5,583 nucleotides of DNA from Alphaproteobacteria bacterium (GTDB lineage: Bacteria; Pseudomonadota; Alphaproteobacteria; Rickettsiales; UBA998). Of this stretch, positions 1-5,463 are shown piece by piece. Each line of letters opens with the position of its first letter. Positions within the stretch are counted from its first letter, which is position 1. The notes beneath the pieces are model-generated. The model saw only the letters and a program-made list of their open reading frames with translations. It was not told the origin of the DNA and did not search any database. Position numbers and translations under genes: made by a program. The stretch lies in assembly GCA_021730835.1 (NCBI GenBank), contig JAKFYP010000226.1:1-5583 (forward strand), given 5' to 3'.

Positions 1-1048
1 CATGATGGTCGGGTTGCAAGGCTCGGGTAAGACCACCTCCTCGGGCAAGCTAGGCAAGCGGCTGAAAGAGAAGCATAAAAAGAAGGTGCTGGTGGCCTCG
101 CTCGACGTGCAGCGCCCCGCCGCGCAGGAACAGCTCGAAGTCGTCGCCGCGCAGGCGGGCATCGCCTCGCTGCCGATCATCAGAGGCCAGTCGCCGGTGG
201 AAATCACAAGGCGGGCGCTCGATTCGGGACGGCGCGAAGGCTACGATGTCGTGATTCTCGATACCGCCGGGCGGCTGCATATTGACCGCGAGTTGATGGC
301 GGAATTGCAGGCGGTGCGCAACCTCGCCCAGCCGGTGGAAACCCTGCTGGTCGCCGATGCGCTGACCGGGCAGGATGCCGTCAACATCGCCACACAGTTC
401 AACGAGCAGATCGGCGTCACCGGGATTATCCTGACGCGTATCGACGGCGACGGGCGCGGCGGCGCGGCGCTTTCCATGCGGCAGGTGACGGGCAGGCCGG
501 TCAAGTTCATGGGCGTCGGTGAAAAGCTCGACGCCTTCGAGCCGTTTCATCCCGAGCGCATTGCCTCGCGCATTCTCGATATGGGCGATGTGGTGTCGCT
601 GGTCGAGCGGGCCGCCGAGGTCATCAATGAGCAGGAGGCGGAGGATATGGCCCGCCGGATGATGGCCGGGAATTTCGATTTCAACGATATGCTGGGCCAG
701 ATGCGCCAGATGAAAAAAATGGGCGGCATGGGCGGGATGATGGGCCTGCTTCCCGGCATGGGCAAGCTGAAAGAGCAGATGAACGGGGTGGAAATCGACG
801 ATAAAATGATTGCCCGGCAGGAAGCGATTATCCTCTCCATGACGGCCAGAGAGCGGCAGTTTCCAAAACTGATTAACGGCTCGCGGCGTTTGCGTATCGC
901 CGGGGGTTCGGGCACGAGCGTGCAGGAGGTCAACCGGCTGATCAAACAGCATCAGCAGATGGAAAAACTCATGAAACGCCTGAAGAAAATGGGCAAGAAA
1001 GGCTTAACCCGTGGCGGCATGCAGCAACTCATGCAGGGAATGCAGTAG
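1..1048 (+). CDS. ffh: Signal recognition particle protein Ffh (SRP54 homologue), 5' end missing
   Basis: Ffh is the SRP GTPase. It binds SRP RNA and signal sequences of nascent inner-membrane proteins and hands ribosomes to FtsY at the membrane. The visible 348 residues begin just before the P-loop, so the helical N domain (about 100 residues) lies off the left edge; the ATG at base 2 is internal, not the start. G-domain motifs in order: P-loop GLQGSGKTT (4-12), DVQRPAAQEQL (35-45), DTAGR (87-91), TRIDGDGRGGAAL (145-157) and GVGEK (171-175). The M domain follows: a Met/Gly-rich finger loop (about 228-260), the SMTARER helix (279-285) and the SRP-RNA-binding SRRLRIAGGSG (294-304). It ends in a short Met/Lys-rich tail. 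Arg instead of Lys in the TKxD motif is, from memory, usual in alphaproteobacteria. The gene ends normally at TAG. The next gene is an unrelated orphan rather than rpsP, often found there. Confidence 0.97.
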   Translation, partial: MMVGLQGSGKTTSSGKLGKRLKEKHKKKVLVASLDVQRPAAQEQLEVVAAQAGIASLPIIRGQSPVEITRRALDSGRREGYDVVILDTAGRLHIDRELMAELQAVRNLAQPVETLLVADALTGQDAVNIATQFNEQIGVTGIILTRIDGDGRGGAALSMRQVTGRPVKFMGVGEKLDAFEPFHPERIASRILDMGDVVSLVERAAEVINEQEAEDMARRMMAGNFDFNDMLGQMRQMKKMGGMGGMMGLLPGMGKLKEQMNGVEIDDKMIARQEAIILSMTARERQFPKLINGSRRLRIAGGSGTSVQEVNRLIKQHQQMEKLMKRLKKMGKKGLTRGGMQQLMQGMQ

Positions 1049-1148
1049 GTCGTTGCATCGTGAGACCATTCCATCGCCCCGCCCTAACCCTATCAATCTT
1101 CATGAAACTGTCACACCCCGGCAGGCCGTTTCGGGGTAAAATAAGAAT

Positions 1149-2279
1149 ATGGCCGTTGATTATGATAAGTATGAGCTATCCATTGCCAATCAGGCGGTGA
1201 AGACGGCTGCCGGTTATGTTGCAAGCACCGCTGCGTTTCTGCCCAGTAAGCTCATTAACTTCTTTGTTGGTTTGCTTGGAAAGCCGCTTGACTGGTGGAA
1301 CGGGCCGGGCTGGTCTGCCCGGAAAGCTCAGGAAATTAACGATGGCTTGCACAACAAAATTATGAATGCTCTGGTGAGGATGTGTAATGCCTCACCCGCC
1401 GGTAAAACCATTATCGAGGTTGTGGGCAATATCTTCGGATGGATAGCGGATAAGGGCACTGCCCTGACAGAGAAGCTCGGCTGGGTTCCCGATTCCGTCA
1501 AAGCGGTTAAGGTGTTTGAAGAAAACACCGCTATTCAGGCTGCTTTCAAAGCCTCCCTTGAGCAAACCGTTGCGCCGCATACCTTATCTGACGAAGGGAA
1601 AGCGATTGTTTCCAAAGCAGTTACCGACGGCCTGAAACAGGGCAAAGTATCGCTGGCCAATCTGAAGCAGACCGCTGTTGATGCGCTGGCTACCGAGGCG
1701 GAAAAAGTAATTGGTGAAAATAATATGCCACAGGCTGTCGGGACGAAAGAAACCCGGGCCTATTCCATGGCGAAAGTGTATGCGGAGACAGTATACCAGA
1801 ATATATACACAGAAATGATGGCGCATACCCGGAAGAAAAACCCCAATATATCCGATGCAGAACTGGAGAAAGCACGCCAGAAAGCAGCGCATGTTGCACA
1901 AGAGGCATCAGGCGTGGAACTGGTGGAAATGCGCGGGGGTGAGCCGGTATATAAGCCGGTGGGCGATGGAACATACGCCATATTCGGAACTTTGCGGGAG
2001 TTGATGCAGGATCCGGCAAAAACGGATGTGAAATTCAAGCCTGTTGTGAGTGACAATCCTCCAAAAACCTCCGCCATACCGGGCGACGAGACGCAGAAAA
2101 CCGCCGCGCTGGCCCTTGAGGCTCCGCGCAATACAGAGCATATGGCCCAACTGGCCGGCGCGATGAAAAATCCCGGTGTCACCGCTGATCCTCCGGAGGC
2201 GCATCCCGATCCTATCAGCCAGAGCACGCCGGTTAATGCGGCGATGATCGCGCAGGCCGCCCGTGACGCGGCAGTGTAA
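1149..2279 (+). CDS. Hypothetical protein, 376 aa, unrecognised family
   Basis: I do not recognise this protein. It begins MAVDYDKYEL with no cleavable signal peptide. A hydrophobic/amphipathic stretch at about 19-50 (including LINFFVGLLGKPLDWW) might contact membrane, followed by another apolar segment at about 87-100 (TIIEVVGNIFGWIA). Residues 115-255 are mostly Ala/Lys/Glu-rich and look helical, with a Tyr-rich patch at 205-220. The last 80 residues are Pro/Ala/Thr-rich and probably disordered. There is one cysteine (C79). No enzymatic motif is visible. GC is lower than in the neighbours: two sampled 60-base lines give 53% and 42%, against 70% in a sampled ffh line. This hints at recent acquisition or a lineage-specific gene. 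No clear Shine-Dalgarno precedes the ATG; a TAAAAT at 1137-1142 would place transcription near the ATG, so a leaderless message is possible but weak. Length and uninterrupted frame make a real gene likely; the function is unknown. Confidence 0.8.
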   Translation: MAVDYDKYELSIANQAVKTAAGYVASTAAFLPSKLINFFVGLLGKPLDWWNGPGWSARKAQEINDGLHNKIMNALVRMCNASPAGKTIIEVVGNIFGWIADKGTALTEKLGWVPDSVKAVKVFEENTAIQAAFKASLEQTVAPHTLSDEGKAIVSKAVTDGLKQGKVSLANLKQTAVDALATEAEKVIGENNMPQAVGTKETRAYSMAKVYAETVYQNIYTEMMAHTRKKNPNISDAELEKARQKAAHVAQEASGVELVEMRGGEPVYKPVGDGTYAIFGTLRELMQDPAKTDVKFKPVVSDNPPKTSAIPGDETQKTAALALEAPRNTEHMAQLAGAMKNPGVTADPPEAHPDPISQSTPVNAAMIAQAARDAAV

Positions 2280-2295
2280 TACCCTCCTACCCTCC
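2280..2295. repeat. Perfect 8-bp tandem duplication TACCCTCC x2 at the convergent gene ends
   Basis: TACCCTCC occurs twice back to back (2280-2287 and 2288-2295), spanning the gap between the orphan gene's stop and the C-terminal codons of the minus-strand gene. The TAG stop of the minus-strand gene (2287-2289) spans the junction of the two copies. On the minus strand the block is G-rich. I see no hairpin-plus-T-run terminator here for either gene. Confidence 0.75.
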
Positions 2296-3165
2296 TTCCC
2301 CGAGTACCTTAACCAGCGATAGCGTACCGCTGCCCCGCCGCGCCGCTTTGGGCTGCGAAGGATGGGCCTTCCAGCCGGTCAGGTACAGCAACTCCACCGT
2401 GGCGGTGATGCCTCCCTCCCCGTTGCCGTAGCGTTGCCGGTACAGCGCATCGGCTTCGGCCAGCAAAGGCGGACTCAGTGGGCGGCGCGGGCGGGCCGTC
2501 AGAATGTTACTCTCGCCCATGCCACGTAAATCATCCAGCAGCGCCCCCAGTGAAGCATAGGAGATACACAGCGTTTCGCTGTCGGCCATCGGCAGGGTAA
2601 ATCCGGCGCGTTGCAGCAGATTGCCGCCGTCGCGCACATCCATAAACGGCAACACCCGCGCTCCGAACCCACCCGAGCGGGATTCTTCCGCCAGCGCCAG
2701 TATTTCGCGTAACTCAAAAAGGGTGCGTGCTCCCGGCAATACGGCGAGAAACAATCCGTCGGGCTTCAGAGTGCGGTTAATCTGAATCAGCGCCCCCGCC
2801 AGATCGTTGACCGCATGCAGCCCCATGACGCTGAGCACCAGATCGAAACTCTCCTCCCGAAACGGCAGCATTTCCTCGTCGCAGACCAAAGCAGGCATCA
2901 GGCATTGCCGCGCCATGCCATACGCGCCGTCCACCTGCACATATTTTCCCACTTTTCCGCTTGCCTCCCAGAGCGAGGCAAGCAGCCCCGTATGCGCGCC
3001 CAGATCCAGCGCCAGCGGGAAATCGCGGCGGGTTTCGCCCAGCCGTTCAGCCAGCCGCACCCCGGCTTCCTTTTTGAGGAAATCACGGCTATGAAAGGAG
3101 ATGGCGGCGCGCTCACGGCGGCGACGGCGTAACGAACGGTCGAACAACAGGGGAGGCTGGATCAT
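2287..3165 (-). CDS. NDUFAF5-like SAM-dependent methyltransferase-fold protein
   Basis: This 292-residue class I SAM-dependent protein resembles mitochondrial NDUFAF5, which hydroxylates an arginine of the complex I subunit NDUFS7. A similar role on the bacterial NuoB subunit is inference. The N-terminus LLFDRSLRRRRRERAA (6-21) is the family's opening signature. Motif I is LDLGAHTG (53-60), the acidic end of strand 2 is D79, then LPFREESFDLVLSVMGLHAVND (about 100-121) and the post-motif KPDGLF (134-139). Family-specific C-terminal blocks follow: PFMDVRDGGNLLQRAGF (173-189), LRGMGESN (213-220), GGITATVELLYLTGWKAHPSQ (251-271) and a final RRGSGTLSL. The family 'LHWVNDL' reads LHAVNDL here. The reading frame stays open 60 codons upstream, but that part has no family character and is antisense to comF, so I start at MIQPP. 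No Shine-Dalgarno is visible before this ATG. Some annotation pipelines call such proteins BioC; the C-terminal blocks favour NDUFAF5. Confidence 0.9.
   Translation of the reverse strand: MIQPPLLFDRSLRRRRRERAAISFHSRDFLKKEAGVRLAERLGETRRDFPLALDLGAHTGLLASLWEASGKVGKYVQVDGAYGMARQCLMPALVCDEEMLPFREESFDLVLSVMGLHAVNDLAGALIQINRTLKPDGLFLAVLPGARTLFELREILALAEESRSGGFGARVLPFMDVRDGGNLLQRAGFTLPMADSETLCISYASLGALLDDLRGMGESNILTARPRRPLSPPLLAEADALYRQRYGNGEGGITATVELLYLTGWKAHPSQPKAARRGSGTLSLVKVLGEGG
3150..3156 (+). promoter_or_regulatory. Ribosome binding site that fixes the comF start
   Basis: GGGGAGG lies seven bases before the ATG at 3164, near-ideal spacing for 16S rRNA pairing. It rules out the longer in-frame start at 3101, which would add 21 Arg/Asn-rich residues without family character, and disfavours the internal ATG at 3176. 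The site lies inside the first codons of the divergent minus-strand gene. Confidence 0.85.
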
Positions 3166-3949
3166 GGAATACGGGATGTTATCGGCCCGGCAATGGATTG
3201 GCAACGGCAAACGGCTGCTCAAAGACAGTCTTGCGCCGCTGTTGCTCGATAGCATGTTTCCGCCGCATTGCCCCTCCTGCCGCATGGAAACCGATATTCC
3301 CCATACGCTTTGCGCCGAATGCTTCTCTAAAACCCGCTTCCTCACTGCCCCGTTTTGTGCCTGCTGCGGGCATCCCTTCCCTTACGCTATGGGCGATAAT
3401 GCGCTTTGCGCCAAATGCTTAGAGCGCCTGCCGCCTTATGATCGCGCCCGCTCGGCATTGCGCTATGACGAAATCACCCGCCCGCTGGTGACTCGCCTCA
3501 AATACGCCGATCAGACCGGCCTCGCTCCCTACGGAGCACGCCTGCTTTACCGCGCCGGGGGAGAGTTGTTCGAGGATGCCGACTGGCTGATACCCGTGCC
3601 GATGCACTGGCGGAGGCTGGCCAAGCGCCGCTTCAATCAATCTGCCCTGCTGGCGCGGGCCTTATCGAAACTCTGCGGGGTGAACGTGTTGCCGCAGGGG
3701 TTGCGGCGGGTGCGGGCGACGACTCCGCAAGCCGGTTTGAGTTATCGCCGCAGGCAGGCCAATCTGCGGCGGGCATTTGCCGTTGGCCCGGGCATGGAAT
3801 CGCTGATTCAGGAGCGCCATATCGTGCTGATTGACGACGTGATGACCACCGGCGCAACTATTGAGGCTTGCGTGAAAACCCTGCGCAAGGCTAACCCGGC
3901 CACGGTATCGGTACTCACCTTAACTCGCCGCCTGCTGGAGGAAACCTGA
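3164..3949 (+). CDS. comF: ComF family protein (Zn-finger plus phosphoribosyltransferase fold)
   Basis: ComF-family proteins (ComFC, GntX) combine an N-terminal Zn-binding cysteine cluster with a type I phosphoribosyltransferase fold. In naturally competent bacteria they act in the cytoplasm in uptake of transforming single-stranded DNA; in other bacteria the role is often unclear. The 261 residues open with an amphipathic stretch, then cysteines C36/C39 (CPSC), C50/C53, C65/C67/C68 and C82/C85. The catalytic-fold part has YDEITRPLVTRLKYADQ (101-117), IPVPMHWRRLAKRRFNQS (143-160), where the family pattern is PVP...R.R.FNQ, and the PRPP-loop signature VLIDDVMTTGAT (221-232), all intact. The start is set by the upstream GGGGAGG. 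Its ATG overlaps the start codon of the divergent NDUFAF5-like gene by two bases, so its promoter must lie within that gene. Its TGA abuts the glmU stop codon. I see no other competence gene in the window. Confidence 0.93.
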   Translation: MEYGMLSARQWIGNGKRLLKDSLAPLLLDSMFPPHCPSCRMETDIPHTLCAECFSKTRFLTAPFCACCGHPFPYAMGDNALCAKCLERLPPYDRARSALRYDEITRPLVTRLKYADQTGLAPYGARLLYRAGGELFEDADWLIPVPMHWRRLAKRRFNQSALLARALSKLCGVNVLPQGLRRVRATTPQAGLSYRRRQANLRRAFAVGPGMESLIQERHIVLIDDVMTTGATIEACVKTLRKANPATVSVLTLTRRLLEET

Positions 3950-3964
3950 CTATCCAGCTTTTTT
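3934..3964 (+). terminator. Probable Rho-independent terminator of comF
   Basis: GCTGGA (3934-3939) pairs perfectly with TCCAGC (3953-3958) across a 13-base loop, followed at once by six T (3959-3964). The left arm lies in the last comF codons; the loop contains the abutting stop codons of comF and glmU; the right arm and T-run are the final glmU codons read backwards (its Lys-Lys-Ala-Gly end). The minus strand has no T-run after the hairpin, so it should act only on comF transcripts. A six-base stem with a large loop is modest; a small GG/CC pairing in the loop may help. Confidence 0.55.
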
Positions 3965-5290
3965 CCGGCGGGTTTTATTGATCTGGCGCTGGCGGGCAAT
4001 CGCCATATCCCCCGGCGGCACATCCTGAGTGATCGTACTGCCCGCCGCCACCAGCGCGCCGTTGCCGATCGTCACCGGAGCGATAAGCGCCGCGTTGGAG
4101 CCGATGAACACATCTTCGCCGATGCTGGTGCGGAATTTATTTTTACCGTCGTAATTGCAGGTGATCGTACCCGCGCCGATATTGGTGCGCGCCCCGATAG
4201 TCGCATCGCCGAGATAGGATAAATGGCTGGCCTGCGCGCCTTCTTCCAGCATCGTGTTTTTAATCTCCACGAAATTGCCGATCTTGTTATCCCCCTGCAT
4301 CACTGTGCCGGGGCGCAGGCGGGCGAACGGCCCGACGATACAATCCGCGCCGATGGTTGCGCCCTCGATATGCGAAAACGCCCGAATCTCGGTGCGTTCG
4401 CCAACCGTCACACCGGGGCCGAAAAACACCTGCGGCTGGATCGTCACATCACGGCCAAACCGCGTATCGGCGGATAAAAATACGCTGGCCGGATCCATCA
4501 TGCTCACCCCCGCCTCCATCGCCCGCGCCCGCAGCCGCGCCTGCATGGCGGCTTCGGCGGCGGCAAGCTCCGCCTTGCTGTTGACACCGAGCAGTTCCTC
4601 CGCCGCCGCCGCGACAGCGACACCGCAGCGCAATCCGCTTTCCCGGGCGATAGCCACCACATCCGTCAGGTAATATTCGCCTTTGGCGTTTTTATTGTTC
4701 AGTGCCCCGAGCAATGTGGGCAGATGCACCGCCTCAATCGCCATGACCCCCGAATTGCACAGGCGAATAGCCCGCTCCTCCTCGCTGGCGTCCTTCTCCT
4801 CGACGATGGCTTGCGGCATCCCGTTCGCATCGCATTTCAGGCGGCCATAGCCAGCCGGATTTTCAGGCTCCATCCCCAGCACCGCCACCGCGCTTCCCGC
4901 CGTGCGCGCCAGCAGCATGCCAAGTGTCTCCGCTGTCACCAGCGGCGCATCGCCACAAAACACCAGCACCCGGCCCGTGCATCCCTGCAATACCGGCAAG
5001 GCCGCCTTCAGCGCATCGCCCGTGCCGAGGCGCTCCGGCTGAATCACCACATCCGTCGCGCCCGCCTGCCTTGCCGCCGCCGCCACGTCTTCCATCCCCG
5101 GCCCGGCGACAACGACGATACGCTGCGGCTCCAGCGCCGCCGCCGCCCGCACAACATGCGCCAGCATCGCCTCGCCCGCCACCTTATGCAGCACCTTGGG
5201 CATATCGGAGCGCATGCGCGTCCCTTTCCCCGCCGCCAGCACGACAATCGCGGGCGCACCTGTGGATAACTCTTTTTTTGTTTTAATCAT
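3950..5290 (-). CDS. glmU: Bifunctional GlmU: GlcN-1-P acetyltransferase / UDP-GlcNAc pyrophosphorylase
   Basis: GlmU makes UDP-N-acetylglucosamine in the cytoplasm: its C-terminal domain acetylates glucosamine-1-phosphate with acetyl-CoA and its N-terminal domain adds UMP from UTP. The product feeds peptidoglycan and lipid A synthesis. In the 446 residues (family about 450-460) the uridyltransferase domain shows LAAGKGTRMRSDMPKVLH (18-35), LGTGDA (88-93), the metal-binding GDAPL (113-117, D114), PAGYGRL (145-151), VEEKDA (163-168), CNSG (178-181) and GVNSK (235-239). A left-handed beta-helix of hexapeptide repeats follows (about 267-425) with GPFARLRPG (320-328), NFVEIKN (339-345), the catalytic-type H356 in ASHLSYLGD, and NYDG (379-382). 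The ATG of MIKTKK is chosen because the core starts 13 residues later; the open frame continues upstream into a palindromic element. No Shine-Dalgarno is seen. Position 92 is Asp where E. coli GlmU has His (GTGHA). Confidence 0.97.
   Translation of the reverse strand: MIKTKKELSTGAPAIVVLAAGKGTRMRSDMPKVLHKVAGEAMLAHVVRAAAALEPQRIVVVAGPGMEDVAAAARQAGATDVVIQPERLGTGDALKAALPVLQGCTGRVLVFCGDAPLVTAETLGMLLARTAGSAVAVLGMEPENPAGYGRLKCDANGMPQAIVEEKDASEEERAIRLCNSGVMAIEAVHLPTLLGALNNKNAKGEYYLTDVVAIARESGLRCGVAVAAAAEELLGVNSKAELAAAEAAMQARLRARAMEAGVSMMDPASVFLSADTRFGRDVTIQPQVFFGPGVTVGERTEIRAFSHIEGATIGADCIVGPFARLRPGTVMQGDNKIGNFVEIKNTMLEEGAQASHLSYLGDATIGARTNIGAGTITCNYDGKNKFRTSIGEDVFIGSNAALIAPVTIGNGALVAAGSTITQDVPPGDMAIARQRQINKTRRKKAG
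5261..5269 (-). promoter_or_regulatory. Perfect 9-mer DnaA-box match (TTATCCACA)
   Basis: The minus strand reads TTATCCACA, the E. coli consensus DnaA box, within glmU codons 8-11 (Leu-Ser-Thr), next to an AT-rich stretch (5270-5290). Only one box is seen. A perfect match somewhere in a window of this size has roughly a 4% chance on random sequence, so coincidence is quite possible. Confidence 0.25.
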
Positions 5291-5312
5291 CGTTGCATCA
5301 CGCCGACGTGGG

Positions 5313-5318
5313 ATTATA
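5313..5318 (-). promoter_or_regulatory. Candidate -10 hexamer (TATAAT) for glmU
   Basis: The minus strand reads TATAAT exactly, with its first two bases supplied by the end of the palindromic element and the other four by flanking DNA. Transcription would begin near 5306, leaving a leader of about 16 bases before the glmU ATG. No good -35 is present at 16-18 bases (ATCAAT at 17), so this is only a candidate. Confidence 0.45.
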
Positions 5319-5422
5319 TAGTGTTTTCTAATAAGATTGATACGCGAAGCCCGAGCCGACATGTAGTAAAACCTACATGAGGCGAAGGGTGACAAAGTAG
5401 CAATCCATTAGAAAACACTATA
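5317..5422. mobile_element. 106-bp palindromic MITE-like element with about 27-bp terminal inverted repeats
   Basis: The two ends are perfect inverted copies over 16 bases: TATAGTGTTTTCTAAT (5317-5332) and ATTAGAAAACACTATA (5407-5422). After one unpaired base the match continues inward for 8 of 10 bases (AGATTGATAC at 5334-5343 against the reverse complement of 5397-5406). The centre is itself a hairpin, so either strand could fold along most of its length. The interior is too short for a transposase. Ends and size resemble a miniature inverted-repeat element, mobilised in trans. Ends of TATA allow a TA target duplication, but this is ambiguous because TA belongs to the palindrome itself. It sits between divergent glmU and the right-edge gene. 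The alternative is a large regulatory palindrome; no family is assigned. Confidence 0.6.
5360..5379. repeat. Central hairpin of the palindromic element
   Basis: CATGTAG (5360-5366) and CTACATG (5373-5379) are perfect inverted copies around a six-base loop TAAAAC. Further partial pairing outside it, GCC (5355-5357) with GGC (5381-5383) and CCC (5350-5352) with GGG (5387-5389), is separated by small internal loops. No T-run follows on either strand, so it is not a typical terminator. Confidence 0.65.
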
Positions 5423-5454
5423 GTATGCCGCTCTTTCGGCTTGCAACAGATAAC

Positions 5455-5458
5455 GAGG
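5455..5458 (+). promoter_or_regulatory. Ribosome binding site of the right-edge gene
   Basis: GAGG (within CGAGGA) lies five bases before the ATG at 5464, supporting that start for the truncated gene. Confidence 0.6.
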
Positions 5459-5463
5459 ATATT

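Noticed and set aside
50..952. A 300-codon open frame on the minus strand under ffh
   Set aside because: It is antisense to unmistakable Ffh motifs, His/Arg/Pro-rich and without recognisable domains; GC-rich codon bias of ffh keeps the opposite frame open.
1115..1137. Hairpin after ffh as a Rho-independent terminator
   Set aside because: The plus strand continues with an A-rich run rather than T; on the minus strand the T-rich run lies before, not after, the stem.
1102..1200. Small open frame (32 codons) starting at 1102, overlapping the orphan gene start
   Set aside because: No ribosome binding site and no recognisable product; most of it overlaps the better-supported frame at 1149.
3101..3163. 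Longer ComF N-terminus from the ATG at 3101
   Set aside because: The strong GGGGAGG sits exactly upstream of 3164, and the extra residues are an Arg/Asn-rich translation of the opposite gene's start.
3166..3345. Sixty-codon upstream extension of the NDUFAF5-like protein
   Set aside because: No family similarity, and it lies antisense to the start and zinc-finger region of comF; family proteins begin with the LFDR block.
4724..5269. Open frames of 120-181 codons on the plus strand under glmU
   Set aside because: Arg/His/Pro-rich or Ala/Pro-rich low-complexity translations opposite conserved GlmU motifs; shadows of glmU.
5317..5422. Inverted repeats read as CRISPR repeats
   Set aside because: There are two copies only, in opposite orientation, with no regular spacers and no cas genes.
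5427..5440. GCCG/CGGC mini-hairpin before the right-edge gene as a terminator or operator
   Set aside because: Only four base pairs and no T-run; expected by chance.
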